Assembly: GCF_002269385.1 (NCBI RefSeq)
Contig: NZ_CP022957.1
Coordinates: 367,001 to 431,000 of the forward strand
Direction: 5' to 3'
From: Maribacter cobaltidurans
Lineage (GTDB): Bacteria; Bacteroidota; Bacteroidia; Flavobacteriales; Flavobacteriaceae
Length of the DNA: 64,000 bases
The notes under the pieces were generated by a model. It worked only from the letters and a program-made list of their open reading frames with translations, was not told the origin of the DNA and did not search any database. The translations under genes were made by a program, and so were the position numbers. Positions 19,612 through 29,700 of the stretch are shown here, in pieces (within the stretch, counting starts at the first letter, position 1; every line of letters starts with the position of its first letter).

Positions 19612-20148
19612 TTATTTTATCATTTCCTGTCGGGCTTTCAAGACGGTAGAGGTAACCAACAATTGACCTATATGCCTTTGGCTGTGCTCCGCCGCATGGA
19701 ATAAAAGCCCCAATACCGTAGAAGGAAGTTTTTTCCTGCCAACTGTTCTTTCCTCTTTCAGTGTATTTTCTGAAATACTTTTAAAATAGGCTATTGCTTG
19801 TTCTACCTGTTTCTTGAAATTTTCATACAATTCATTGGCAGTAACTTCATAATCCGGCTCCCCCTCATTTTTTAAATATTCAAATTGTTCTTCAGATAGG
19901 GCTTTACCGGCTGCATAGGTCATCATTCTATCCAATACACCCGTTATATGTTGTGTATGAAAACCAACCGAAGCCCTACCCTCCAATTCCTTCCAAAGCA
20001 ATTCTTCAGGGAAATCCTTTAGGTATTTTCGAAGTTCTGCATTTGATTGCAAAAGGGCATGTGTCGCGGGTTGAAGTAGCATTGGAACTCCTTCTACCGG
20101 CCCCCGAAGCCAATATTCCTCAGTATCCTTATTTTCTGAATTTTCCAT
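19612..20148 (-). CDS. DinB-family protein
   Basis: A four-helix-bundle protein of the DinB/YfiT superfamily, whose members are often metal-dependent thiol transferases. The metal-ligand histidines are expected in HTQHITGVL and in HAAEHSQRHIGQLL. The ATG at 20148 gives MENSENKD; a GTG at 20166 overlapping the pssA stop is also possible. It lies inside the pssA-MFS run, 20 bp ahead of the GyrI-like gene. Confidence 0.84.
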   Translation of the reverse strand: MENSENKDTEEYWLRGPVEGVPMLLQPATHALLQSNAELRKYLKDFPEELLWKELEGRASVGFHTQHITGVLDRMMTYAAGKALSEEQFEYLKNEGEPDYEVTANELYENFKKQVEQAIAYFKSISENTLKEERTVGRKKLPSTVLGLLFHAAEHSQRHIGQLLVTSTVLKARQEMIK

Positions 20149-20162
20149 ATCCTTTAAATCTC

Positions 20163-20900
20163 TCACATTTTTGAATTTACAAGGGAACTGAGAATATAAA
20201 ACAGGATGATGAAAGGTATGGCCAAAAATTGCATGGTTATAATCATCACCAAACTGACGATCAAAAAGATATATCTAAGGGCATTGTCCTTAAAGGACCA
20301 ATTTTTAAATTTTAGGGCGAAGAGCTCCAAATTAGAATTTAGTAAAAAAGCACTCAACAGCGTAAGCAGAACAAGAAACCAAGGGTTTAAAATAATATCG
20401 TTTACCATATCGCTTCCATTATAGAATAATATGAGGGGTAACGATAGAATAAAAAGGGCATTTGCCGGTGTTGGCAATCCGATAAAGGAAGAGACCTGAT
20501 TTTCATCTAAATTAAAATTGGCCAGACGATATGCCGACGCCATTGTGATTAGAAAACCGAAAAATGGTAAAAAAGATCCAAATTGGAGGAACTCACTATT
20601 TGAAAACGAAAATCCGTCCATATTCCATCCACCACTTTGCGACATGGCCAATAGCTGAAACATTACAATACCCGGAACCAATCCGCTGGTAATCATATCG
20701 GCCAAAGAGTCCAATTGTAGACCTAATTCGCTTTTTACATCCAGAACCCTGGCGGCCAAACCATCAAAAAAGTCAAAGAAAATGCCCAAGGCCACAAAGA
20801 CAGCTGCCATTTCCAGTCTGTTCATAACAGCAAAAACGGTGGCCACACAACCACAAAAAACATTTAAAAGGGTTATAAAATTAGGAATGTGCTTCTGCAT
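20163..20900 (-). CDS. pssA: CDP-diacylglycerol-serine O-phosphatidyltransferase
   Basis: Makes phosphatidylserine, the precursor of phosphatidylethanolamine, at the inner membrane. The CDP-alcohol phosphotransferase signature is complete: D-G-L-A-A-R, then G and two further Asp in SELGLQLDSLADMI. Six to seven hydrophobic helices and 245 residues match the family. First gene of the minus-strand run down to 17471. No phosphatidylserine decarboxylase gene is adjacent. Confidence 0.92.
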   Translation of the reverse strand: MQKHIPNFITLLNVFCGCVATVFAVMNRLEMAAVFVALGIFFDFFDGLAARVLDVKSELGLQLDSLADMITSGLVPGIVMFQLLAMSQSGGWNMDGFSFSNSEFLQFGSFLPFFGFLITMASAYRLANFNLDENQVSSFIGLPTPANALFILSLPLILFYNGSDMVNDIILNPWFLVLLTLLSAFLLNSNLELFALKFKNWSFKDNALRYIFLIVSLVMIITMQFLAIPFIILFYILSSLVNSKM

Positions 20901-21085
20901 AATTTTTGGAATCTATTTTAGTATATTACTTTAAGGCGGCCCGATAACTTTGCCGGAACCAGGCTTTGACAAGAACCCTATTTTGACCCTCTGTTAAAGC
21001 ATAGGTGTTTAAACCTCGTTTTGAGTAAAAATAAGATAAATTGGTTATTATTCGCATCTTTGCGCAAGCATCTACCCTATTGACT

Positions 21086-22258
21086 ATGTTTAAAAGAGTC
21101 TTGACATTTTTTTTGGTTTTGATTTTCGGATATGTTGGATTTTCCCAAAAAAATCAATTGTCGCCCTTATCCAAGATCAGTTTGCTCACCGTGGGAACCG
21201 GGGATGAACTTGCCGCCAAATTTGGCCATAGCGCAATACGTTTTCAAGATCCCACTTTGGGCATTGATGAAGTTTACGGCTATGGTACCTATGACTTTGA
21301 AGACCCCAACTTTTACTTGAATTTCACCAGAGGTAAATTGGCCTACACCATCTCAAGGATGCCTTTAAATTTTTTTGAAAGGGAATATAAATTTGAGCGC
21401 AGATGGGTGAAGGAACAGGAATTGGACCTTAATCTAGCTCAGAGAACCGCCATAGTGGCCTTTTTGGAAAACAACCTGTTACCTGAAAACAAAAAATACC
21501 AATATGATTTCCTGTTTGATAACTGTGCTACCAGAATACCCCAAGTGTTTGAAAAAACATTAGGTGAAAACTTACAGTTCAACTTGTCCCACGTTAAAGA
21601 GACTCATTCTTTTAGGGAACTCATCCATCAAAACCTAGAACTAAATTCGTGGTCAAATTTCGGGATTGACCTTGCGTTGGGGTCCGTCATCGATAGGAAA
21701 GCTACACCCTATGAATACATGTTCTTACCGATCTACGTATATGAACAAATGAAACATACCACACTGAACGGAAAACCTATAGTAAAAAAAGAATCGGTTT
21801 TACTGGACATTCCTCCGCAATCCTATCCTAGCATCTTCTTGCTATCTCCCCTATTTTGGCTTTCCATATTCAGCCTTTTAGTTACCTATATCACATACAG
21901 GGATTATAAGAGGAAAGCCAGGTCTGTTTGGTTGGACATATCCCTTTTTACATTGACCGGACTGGCAGGGGTACTAATTGTGTTTTTGTGGTTCTTTACG
22001 GACCACGATGCCACCAAAATGAACTTTAACTTGCTTTGGACCTTTGCACCCAATCTATTTGTGGCCTTTGTATTACTTAAAAAGAAACTACCGCATTGGA
22101 TTAAAAAATATGTCATCCTATTATTGACCCTGATACTTCTTACTCTGATCCTTTGGGTATTTCAAGTGCAAATATTTTCTGCTCTCATAATATTCATTTT
22201 ATGGAGTTTGGCCATTAGATATCTATTTTTGATAAATCATTTGAAACAAACCGCTTAA
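21086..22258 (+). CDS. DUF4105 (Lnb N-terminal-like) membrane protein
   Basis: I start at the ATG at 21086 (MFKRVLTFFLVLIFGYVGFSQ), which gives a clean signal peptide; the longer TTG reading does not. A soluble DUF4105 domain (about residues 25-245) with conserved FGHSAIRF and DNCATRIP follows. His and Cys in these motifs make a cysteine-hydrolase-like site plausible, as in the Lnb/NlpC-like superfamily. Five membrane helices close the protein (about 265-385). It probably hydrolyses or binds an envelope substrate; the reaction is not known. Confidence 0.84.
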   Translation: MFKRVLTFFLVLIFGYVGFSQKNQLSPLSKISLLTVGTGDELAAKFGHSAIRFQDPTLGIDEVYGYGTYDFEDPNFYLNFTRGKLAYTISRMPLNFFEREYKFERRWVKEQELDLNLAQRTAIVAFLENNLLPENKKYQYDFLFDNCATRIPQVFEKTLGENLQFNLSHVKETHSFRELIHQNLELNSWSNFGIDLALGSVIDRKATPYEYMFLPIYVYEQMKHTTLNGKPIVKKESVLLDIPPQSYPSIFLLSPLFWLSIFSLLVTYITYRDYKRKARSVWLDISLFTLTGLAGVLIVFLWFFTDHDATKMNFNLLWTFAPNLFVAFVLLKKKLPHWIKKYVILLLTLILLTLILWVFQVQIFSALIIFILWSLAIRYLFLINHLKQTA

Positions 22259-22289
22259 TTCCTAACTACTAATTTCTGCATACCTAGCA

Positions 22290-24158
22290 ATGAACCTACT
22301 TACCGTTGAAAATATTTCCAAGTCTTACGGAGAACTAATACTTTTTCAAAATCTTTCATTTGGTATAAACAAGGATCAAAAAATTGCCTTGATTGCCAAA
22401 AATGGTACAGGAAAGACATCCATATTGAACATTTTATCCGGTGCGGACCAGCCAGATTCCGGACAGGTAAATTACCGGAAAAGTACCCGGGTTTCCTTTT
22501 TAGATCAAGAACCCAACCTAAATCCCGATTTAACAGTTGAGGAAACCATATTTGCTTCGGATAATGAAATCCTTAAAGTCATTGCCAATTATGAAAAGGC
22601 ATTGACAAACCCAGAAGATACCGAGTCCTACCAAAAGGCTTTTGAGGCTATGGACCGGTTTGAAGCCTGGGACTTTGAAACCCAATACAAACAGATTCTT
22701 TTTAAGTTAAAATTGGAAGACCTCAACGCAAAGGTGGGCAAATTATCCGGAGGACAAAAAAAACGGTTGGCCTTGGCCAATGCCCTTATCAACAGACCAG
22801 ACCTTCTTATTTTGGATGAACCTACCAACCATTTGGACTTGGAAATGATAGAGTGGTTGGAAGAGTATTTTGCCAAGGAAAATATGACCTTGTTCATGGT
22901 AACCCATGATCGTTATTTTTTGGAAAGGGTCTGCAATGAAATTTTGGAATTGGAGAATGGCAAACTCTATCCATATAAAGGCAATTACTCCTATTATTTG
23001 GAAAAAAAGGAAGCGCGATTGGAGCAGGAAGCCGTTGAACATCATAAAACCGAAATACTCTTTAAAAAAGAACTCATTTGGATGCGAAGGCAGCCAAAGG
23101 CCAGAACCACCAAATCCAAATCCAGAATTGACGATTTTAACGCTATAAAGGAAAAAGCCAGTCAGCGTAGAAAGGAACATGAGGTTCAATTGGAGCTCAA
23201 TATGGAACGAATGGGCAATAAAATCATCGAGGTCCATAAAATATCCAAGTCCTTTCCGGGCAAGGTGATACTTGACAAGTTCGATTATTCCTTTACCAAA
23301 GGAGAACGTGTGGGAATCATTGGAAAGAATGGAACCGGAAAAACTACCTTTTTAAATATCCTGACAGGAAGAGGTCAAGCAGACAGTGGAAAAGTGGTCA
23401 TCGGTGATACCATCAAATTTGGTTACTATACCCAAAAAGGAATCCAAATTAAGGAAGGACAAAAGGTAATAGATGTTATCAGGGAATTTGGGGATTTCAT
23501 CCCTTTGATGAAAGGCAGACAAATATCGGCCCAACAATTACTGGAACGATTTCTTTTCGACCGGAAAAAACAATACGACTTTGTAGAAAAATTAAGTGGC
23601 GGGGAACGAAAGCGATTATATCTGTGCACAGTTTTGATTCAAAATCCCAACTTCCTTATTTTGGATGAACCTACCAATGATTTGGACATCGTAACCCTAA
23701 ATGTATTGGAAAGCTTCTTATTGGATTTTCCCGGTTGTCTTATCGTAGTTTCCCATGACCGTTATTTTATGGACAAGATCGTGGACCACCTTTTCGTTTT
23801 TAGAGGAGAAGGGGTTGTTGATGACTTTCCAGGCAACTATTCTGATTATAGAGCTTATGAGGACAGTAAAGTTCTGGAGCAAAGGGAACAAAAGGATAAA
23901 TCAGAATCCGCGAAAAACACTTGGAAAGAACCAGAAAAGACCAAGCTATCCTATTTGGAGCAAAAGGAATATAAAAGCTTGGAAAAGGAGATAAAGCAAC
24001 TCGAAAACAAAAAACAGGACATCCAGAAAAAGTTTACGGATACCACTCTTACGGGCGAGGAAATCGAGGCCCTATCCATTGAACTTGCTGAAACTTCAAA
24101 TTCCATTGACCAAAAAACAGAACGTTGGTTTGAACTTGCAGATCAAATGGGCGAGTGA
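22290..24158 (+). CDS. ABC-F family ATPase (Uup-like)
   Basis: A soluble protein with two fused ABC ATPase domains and no membrane part, acting on the ribosome or on DNA structures. Walker A motifs are AKNGTGKT and GKNGTGKT; signatures are LSGGQKKRLALANAL and LSGGERKRLYLCTVL; both have ILDEPTN. A linker with WMRRQPKARTTKSKSR and a C-terminal coiled coil (about 545-620) point to the Uup subgroup. 31 bp after the DUF4105 stop, so possibly co-transcribed. Confidence 0.92.
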   Translation: MNLLTVENISKSYGELILFQNLSFGINKDQKIALIAKNGTGKTSILNILSGADQPDSGQVNYRKSTRVSFLDQEPNLNPDLTVEETIFASDNEILKVIANYEKALTNPEDTESYQKAFEAMDRFEAWDFETQYKQILFKLKLEDLNAKVGKLSGGQKKRLALANALINRPDLLILDEPTNHLDLEMIEWLEEYFAKENMTLFMVTHDRYFLERVCNEILELENGKLYPYKGNYSYYLEKKEARLEQEAVEHHKTEILFKKELIWMRRQPKARTTKSKSRIDDFNAIKEKASQRRKEHEVQLELNMERMGNKIIEVHKISKSFPGKVILDKFDYSFTKGERVGIIGKNGTGKTTFLNILTGRGQADSGKVVIGDTIKFGYYTQKGIQIKEGQKVIDVIREFGDFIPLMKGRQISAQQLLERFLFDRKKQYDFVEKLSGGERKRLYLCTVLIQNPNFLILDEPTNDLDIVTLNVLESFLLDFPGCLIVVSHDRYFMDKIVDHLFVFRGEGVVDDFPGNYSDYRAYEDSKVLEQREQKDKSESAKNTWKEPEKTKLSYLEQKEYKSLEKEIKQLENKKQDIQKKFTDTTLTGEEIEALSIELAETSNSIDQKTERWFELADQMGE

Positions 24159-24177
24159 GATTCGGTAAATCTCTCTC
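24153..24177 (+). terminator. Hairpin overlapping the ABC-F stop codon
   Basis: GAGTGAGATT and AATCTCTCTC can form a ten-base stem with one mismatch around CGGTA. There is only a short T-rich tail, so it is a weak terminator candidate. Confidence 0.35.
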
Positions 24178-24279
24178 ATTTACAAAACATGCTAAAAAGA
24201 GTATTTAGTGCTTTTCATCAATGGAAAGCATCGATTAATAACACCTTTATCCGATAACCTGTTCTTGACCCAAGTACCG

Positions 24280-24348
24280 TTTGTCGAGCTAAATTTACAC
24301 TTTATCCCACCCTGTGTCTTATAACGAGAATTGGGTGTTTTTCAACGA
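24280..24348 (+). promoter_or_regulatory. Four phased TTCAnCGA-like boxes, copy 1
   Basis: Boxes start at 24280 (TTTGTCGA), 24301 (TTTATCCC), 24320 (TATAACGA) and 24341 (TTCAACGA), that is 126, 105, 86 and 65 nt before the ATG at 24406. Steps are 21, 19 and 21 bp. The same distances recur upstream of the other three small exported protein genes. Confidence 0.6.
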
Positions 24349-24405
24349 ATGGGAACCCTTCAAAATACGCTTGCGGTAGTTATAATAGTGTAACAAACGC
24401 AAGTC

Positions 24406-24642
24406 ATGAAAACAATAGCAACTATCTTCTTCATCTTCTTTATCGGAACAGCGGCACAGGCTAAGGACATTACAAAAGATGTAAAGGTTGATACTGTTGA
24501 GATGACCGTGGTTACAGAAACTACCCCAACGATAAAATTGGACGAGACCAAGCAAGTGGCAAGGTTGTATAAGTTCAAAAACTCAAGAATAAAAAAAGAG
24601 CTTTCTTTTGCCACCAAAAGAAACAGCCCTAAAATGGCTTAA
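24406..24642 (+). CDS. Small exported basic protein, copy 1 of 4
   Basis: 78 residues: signal peptide MKTIATIFFIFFIGTAAQA, an acidic/Thr-rich middle of about 30 residues, and a basic tail VARLYKFKNSRIKKELSF followed by ATKRNSPKMA. No cysteines in the mature part. The tail is shared with three other genes in this window. Between this copy and the one at 39927-40166, 23 tail codons differ by nine synonymous changes and one amino-acid change, which shows selection on the protein. The upstream 150 bp are also shared. I know no characterised homologue. A secreted signal, cationic antimicrobial or envelope-binding peptide are all possible. Confidence 0.8.
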   Translation: MKTIATIFFIFFIGTAAQAKDITKDVKVDTVEMTVVTETTPTIKLDETKQVARLYKFKNSRIKKELSFATKRNSPKMA

Positions 24643-24667
24643 CCTACAATATTATCCCCCTGGTGAC

Positions 24668-24693
24668 CCTACCTGCCTTTGGGCAGGTAGGGA
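24668..24693 (+). repeat. Palindromic hairpin downstream of copy 1
   Basis: CCCTACCTGCC and GGCAGGTAGGG form an eleven-pair stem around a TTTG loop, 26 bp after the stop. A matching palindrome follows the copy at 39927-40166. No T tract follows, so it may stabilise the 3' end or be a dispersed palindromic element rather than a terminator. Confidence 0.6.
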
Positions 24694-24770
24694 GCTACCC
24701 CTTAACATTCACCGATTCTTTTTTACGGTCCATCCCTATATTAAGGGACATCAAAATTAAATGGTATTAG

Positions 24771-24778
24771 TACATTTG
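24771..24778 (+). promoter_or_regulatory. Candidate promoter -7 box
   Basis: TACATTTG matches TAnnTTTG exactly, 23 nt before the GTG at 24802; the -33 TTG is missing at the usual spacing. Confidence 0.3.
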
Positions 24779-24801
24779 CGATATATTGAAAACACCCTAA
24801 C

Positions 24802-25299
24802 GTGTATCCTTTTTTTGCATACCTAAAATTTCTGTTTACGGCCACAAATCAGCATGGAGTACACTCACCCTTTGTATATAACTTCATTACCAAGGGACTC
24901 TATGTAAAAAGAAAAAAGGATATCAATATATCTGAACATGTTTTAACCACGGCAATTTCCTATTTTAATTACAAAAGAGTTGGATTTGTCCACACAGAGG
25001 ACTATATTAAAAATAAGATAGCTGTTCTTTTTGATGATTTAGAATTGGATGTTTTGCCTTTAGATTTGATTTATGTTGGCGAAGATGGCAAACCATTTAA
25101 TTCAATTTCCCAAGAAAGCTACCATAACGATTCAATGATGATGCTTAAGGGAATGCACAGGACCAAAAAAAGAAGAAATTATTGGGAGAGAATAAAAAAA
25201 CTTCCGGAAGTAACGGTTACTATAGACCTTTTTCACTGTAGTTTAGTATTCTTCAGAAAAGAACAAGCTAAGGAACATTTTAAAATAAGAATTTATTAA
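24802..25299 (+). CDS. Core-less relative of a SAM-dependent methyltransferase
   Basis: 165 residues from a GTG. The N-terminus (YLKFLFTATNQHGVHSPFVYN) and the C-terminus (VTVTIDLFHCSLVFFRKEQA) match, from memory, the two ends of a flavobacterial class-I methyltransferase of about 240 residues. The middle that should bind SAM (a glycine-rich GTSLG-type loop) is missing, and DLIYVGEDGKP retains only the late strand where DLIYIDGNH is usual. It should not be catalytic as it stands. It may be a decaying gene or a repurposed short protein; the frame is intact and it keeps its usual small membrane-protein neighbour. Confidence 0.6.
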   Translation: MYPFFAYLKFLFTATNQHGVHSPFVYNFITKGLYVKRKKDINISEHVLTTAISYFNYKRVGFVHTEDYIKNKIAVLFDDLELDVLPLDLIYVGEDGKPFNSISQESYHNDSMMMLKGMHRTKKRRNYWERIKKLPEVTVTIDLFHCSLVFFRKEQAKEHFKIRIY

Positions 25300-25314
25300 A
25301 CTTAACGCATTATC

Positions 25315-25455
25315 ATGGATAATACGATTTACATAGTCCTAGGTGTTGTTTTTGCCATATATCTCGTAATTACGATTACCAACAAAAAAAAGGCAAAGGA
25401 ACGGAAATCCAGAAAATTCATGGGAAATTACAAGCGTGACAAAAAAGAGGAATAA
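25315..25455 (+). CDS. Small membrane protein (46 aa)
   Basis: The ATG at 25315 opens a 46-residue frame: one hydrophobic helix (IYIVLGVVFAIYLVITI) followed by a very basic tail ending YKRDKKEE, so N-out/C-in by the positive-inside rule. It starts 15 bp after the methyltransferase-like gene. The composition and position suggest a real gene, and I believe homologues sit in the same place in related genomes. Function unknown. Confidence 0.6.
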   Translation: MDNTIYIVLGVVFAIYLVITITNKKKAKERKSRKFMGNYKRDKKEE

Positions 25456-25560
25456 AAATAATGGACATGTTTTATATTGCCCGCTTAGATTCCTAAAACT
25501 GATAGCATCCCATAGAATAAAAAACCAAGTCCGTTCACCAGATTTGTTGATTGTTAGAAA

Positions 25561-26136
25561 ATGAAAATATATACTAAAACAGGAGATAATGGTACCACTT
25601 CACTTTTTGGCGGGACCAGGGTTCCAAAACATCATATAAGAATAGATAGCTATGGCACTATTGACGAGTTGAACTCTTGGTTAGGACTCATTGGTGACCA
25701 AGAAATTTCAGATTCTTATAAGGAACAGCTAAGCACCATTCAGAAAAAATTGTTTACCATAGGGGCTATTTTAGCGACAGAACCGGCAAAGTCTTTACTC
25801 AAAAACGGTAAGGAACGTCTTTCCATTGAAAAAATCAATGAAGCCGATATTTCTTTTTTGGAAAGGGCCATGGACCAAATGGACGGAGAACTGCCACAAA
25901 TGACACACTTTATTTTGCCCGGAGGGCACACGACCGTGTCATACTGTCATATCGCAAGGACCGTTTGTAGAAGGGCGGAAAGAAAAACTACCATTTTGCA
26001 TGAAAACGAACCTTTTGATGATAGCGTACTTATCTATTTGAACCGACTTTCAGATTATCTTTTTGTACTGGCACGGAAATTGTCAATGGAGTTGAAAGTA
26101 GAGGAAATTAAATGGATTCCCGAAAAAAAGGACTAA
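25561..26136 (+). CDS. Cob(I)alamin adenosyltransferase, PduO type
   Basis: Transfers adenosyl from ATP to reduced cobalamin to make coenzyme B12. KIYTKTGDNGTTSLFGGTRV at residues 2-21 is the PduO ATP-binding start; SYGTIDELNSWLG and CRRAER-type motifs (VCRRAERKT) follow. 191 residues matches PduO/MMAB enzymes. It supports adenosylcobalamin-dependent methylmalonyl-CoA mutase, whose GTPase chaperone MeaB is encoded at 53136. No corrinoid synthesis genes are present, so salvage is likely. Confidence 0.92.
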   Translation: MKIYTKTGDNGTTSLFGGTRVPKHHIRIDSYGTIDELNSWLGLIGDQEISDSYKEQLSTIQKKLFTIGAILATEPAKSLLKNGKERLSIEKINEADISFLERAMDQMDGELPQMTHFILPGGHTTVSYCHIARTVCRRAERKTTILHENEPFDDSVLIYLNRLSDYLFVLARKLSMELKVEEIKWIPEKKD

Positions 26137-26216
26137 TAAATTCACAATTTAAGCGTTATCAATTTATCAATGCAAAAAATATGTTGATAACTCGGTCGAA
26201 ATAATTACAAATTATC

Positions 26217-26246
26217 TTGGCCATTTCCAATTAAAAATTATTTTTG
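26217..26246 (+). promoter_or_regulatory. Promoter for the DUF2795 gene
   Basis: TTG (26217-26219), 19 nt, TATTTTTG (26239-26246): an exact match to the Bacteroidota sigma-A consensus, 27 nt before the ATG. Confidence 0.6.
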
Positions 26247-26273
26247 CAAAAATTTTAAAATCAAACTATTACC

Positions 26274-26498
26274 ATGTATTGGACACTAGAATTAGCATCT
26301 TATTTAAGTGATGCGCCTTGGCCGGCAAGTAAAGATGAGTTAATTGATTACTCGATTAGAACCGGTGCTCCTTTGGAGGTTGTGGAGAATTTACAGTCCA
26401 TGGAGGAAGAAGGTGGTGAAATCTACGAATCCATTGAGGAGATTTGGCCAGATTATCCAACAGAAGAAGATTACCTCTGGAACGAGGACGAATATTAA
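26274..26498 (+). CDS. DUF2795 small acidic protein
   Basis: 74 residues, MYWTLELASYLSDAPWPASK then DELIDYSIRTGAP, the DUF2795 helix pair, with a very acidic C-terminal third (YPTEEDYLWNEDEY). Cytoplasmic, no signal. It has its own consensus promoter and a terminator, so it is a single-gene unit. Function unknown. Confidence 0.82.
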   Translation: MYWTLELASYLSDAPWPASKDELIDYSIRTGAPLEVVENLQSMEEEGGEIYESIEEIWPDYPTEEDYLWNEDEY

Positions 26499-26523
26499 TA
26501 TTTCATATCACAATAACTACTTA

Positions 26524-26549
26524 AAAGTCTCCTTGGAGGCTTTTTTTTT
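26524..26549 (+). terminator. Rho-independent terminator
   Basis: AAAGTCTCC pairs with GGAGGCTTT around TT, followed by a run of T; ends the DUF2795 transcript. Confidence 0.75.
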
Positions 26550-26711
26550 ATGTAATTTTGACAGTCCAAAAAGGAATTTCTGGTTGAATTGTAGACTGGA
26601 ATAGCTTTTGAACATAAGAAGTTCAAAATAAACTTTGACATTAATTAGCGGGGGTAAATGGTCCAATAACATTACCAACCTCGTTTTCAATACAAATTAC
26701 AAACATACAGC

Positions 26712-29700
26712 ATGAGCATTATTAATTCTATACTAAAGGCTTTCGTAGGTGACAAGTCCAAGAAAGATGTAAAGGAACTTCAGCCTTTGGTAGATCAGAT
26801 AAAATCCTTTGAAAAGGAGTTTGAACAACTTAGCCATGACGAACTAAGGAACAAAACCGCAAGCTTTAAACAAACCATCAAGGACTCTTACCAAGAAATT
26901 ACCAACAAGATAACGGAACTGGAAAAAGAAGTACAAGAATCTTCGGATATAGATAAGAACGAGGACATTTACGGGGAAATTGACAAACTTAAGGAAGAGG
27001 CCTATAAGATTTCAGAAGAAACACTGAACGCTATTTTACCGGAAGCCTTTGCCGTAGTTAAGGAAACGGCAAAGCGATTTGCGGCAAATGAAACCTTAAC
27101 CGTATTGGCTACAGAAAATGACCGCAAACTGTCCGGAGAAAAAGATTATGTTTCGCTGGATGGGGACAATGCCGTTTGGCAAAATTCTTGGGATGCCGCT
27201 GGTAAAGAGGTTACCTGGGACATGGTGCACTATGATGTACAATTAATAGGAGGTATCGCTTTACATCAAGGTAAGATTGCGGAAATGCAGACCGGGGAAG
27301 GTAAGACCTTGGTAGCTACCCTACCCTTATATTTGAATGCACTTACCGGTAATGGTGCGCATTTGGTGACCGTGAACGACTACCTTGCCAAAAGGGATAG
27401 TGCGTGGATGGCCCCTATTTTTGAATTTCATGGATTATCTGTAGACTGCATTGATCACCATAGACCTAATTCCGATGGTAGACGGGCAGCTTACAACGCC
27501 GATATCACATATGGTACAAATAACGAGTTTGGATTTGATTACTTGAGGGATAATATGGCGCATACACCAAAAGACTTGGTACAGCGTCCTCATAACTATG
27601 CCATCGTGGATGAGGTAGATTCAGTTTTGGTTGATGATGCCAGAACACCTTTGATTATTTCAGGACCGGTTCCTGAAGGTGATAGACATGAGTTCAATGA
27701 GTTAAAACCCAAGGTCAGCGAAATTGTACAAAAACAAAGACAACATTTGACAAGTGTTTTGGCCGAAGCCAAAAAATTAATAGCGGAGGGGGATACCAAG
27801 GAAGGAGGCTTTCTATTGCTTCGAGTTTATAGGGGCTTGCCGAAAAACAAGGCGCTTATTAAGTTCTTGAGTGAGGAGGGTGTAAAACAACTGCTCCAAA
27901 AGACGGAGAATTTTTACATGCAGGATAATAATCGTGAGATGCCCAAGGTCGATGAAGATCTGCTTTTTGTAATCGACGAGAAAAACAACCAAATAGAATT
28001 AACGGATAAGGGGGTCAATTATATTTCCGGTGAACAGGATAGGGACTTTTTTGTAATGCCCGATATTGGAGCAGAGATTGCAAAAATAGAACAGCAAAAC
28101 CTAGAAATCGAGGAAGAGGCGGAGCTCAAGGAAGAACTATTTAAAGATTTCACGGTCAAAAGTGAGCGTATTCACACCATGAGCCAATTGCTTAAGGCAT
28201 ATACTTTATTCGAAAAGGATGTTGAGTATGTCGTAATTGATAACAAAGTGATGATCGTCGACGAACAGACCGGTCGTATCATGGATGGTCGTCGTTATTC
28301 CGATGGTCTTCACCAAGCTATCGAAGCAAAGGAAAACGTAAAGATTGAGGCGCTGACACAAACGTTTGCCACCGTAACCCTGCAAAACTATTTTAGAATG
28401 TACAGTAAATTGGCCGGTATGACCGGTACCGCCATTACGGAAGCTGGGGAATTCTGGGAAATCTATAAATTGGATGTTGTTGAAATTCCTACCAACAGAC
28501 CTATTGCCAGGGACGATAGAAACGACTTGATCTATAAAACAAAACGGGAAAAATATAATGCCATTATTGATGAGGTAACCAAATTAAGCCAGGCAGGAAG
28601 ACCCGTGCTTATTGGTACGACCTCGGTAGAAATATCGGAGTTATTGTCGAAATTGTTGAGTGTTCGGAAAGTTCCACACAATGTATTAAATGCAAAACTG
28701 CACAAAAAAGAGGCAGATGTAGTTGCCGATGCTGGGAATCCTGGGGTCGTAACCATTGCAACCAACATGGCAGGTCGTGGAACGGATATTAAATTAACGG
28801 AAGAAGTTAAAAAAGCTGGTGGATTGGCTATCATCGGTACGGAAAGGCATGATTCCAGACGAGTGGACAGACAGCTGAGAGGTCGTTCAGGTCGTCAAGG
28901 GGATCCAGGAAGTTCTCAATTCTATGTATCCCTTGAGGATAATCTTATGCGACTTTTTGGTTCAGATAGGGTTGCCAAGATGATGGATAAAATGGGCTTG
29001 GAAGAAGGTGAGGTCATTCAACACAGCATGATGACCAAATCCATAGAAAGAGCGCAGAAAAAAGTTGAGGAAAACAACTTTGGGGTTCGTAAACGTCTTT
29101 TGGAGTATGATGATGTAATGAATGCCCAACGTGAAGTAGTCTACAAAAGAAGGCGCCATGCCCTGCAAGGTGAACGACTCAAAGTGGATATCGCCAATAT
29201 GGTTTATGACACTTGTGAAGTAATTGTTGAAGGCAACAAAGCAGCCAACGACTATAAAAATTTCGAATTTGAATTGATTAAATATTTCTCCATGACTTCT
29301 CCTGTTACTGAGGAGGAATTTGGAAAACTTAGTGCCCAAGAAATTACAGGAAGAATTTATAAGTCTGGCTATGAGCACTATAAAGAAAAAATGGAACGAA
29401 ATGCAACTGCGGCACTACCGGTAATCAAACAGGTTTATGAGGACAATGCAAATAATTTTGAGCGCATTGTGGTTCCATTTACCGATGGGGTAAAAACCTT
29501 GAACGTTGTAACAAATTTAAAGGAGGCGTATGAAAGTGAAGGTAAACAACTGGTAACAGATTTTGAGAAGAATATTTCCTTGGCCATCATAGATGATTCC
29601 TGGAAAACGCACCTCAGAAAAATGGATGAATTAAAACAATCCGTTCAATTGGCCGTACACGAACAAAAAGATCCTTTGCTTATCTACAAATTTGAAGCGT

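Noticed and set aside
24190..24258. 22-codon frame starting at an ATG near 24190
   Set aside because: Too short, no signal or recognisable feature, and it runs into the operator region of copy 1.
24293..24307. Sequence resembling the E. coli lac promoter region (TTTACACTTTATCC)
   Set aside because: Bacteroidota sigma-A uses TTG/TAnnTTTG boxes, and the ATG is about 100 nt away. The stretch is better explained as part of the phased box array shared with copies 2 and 3.
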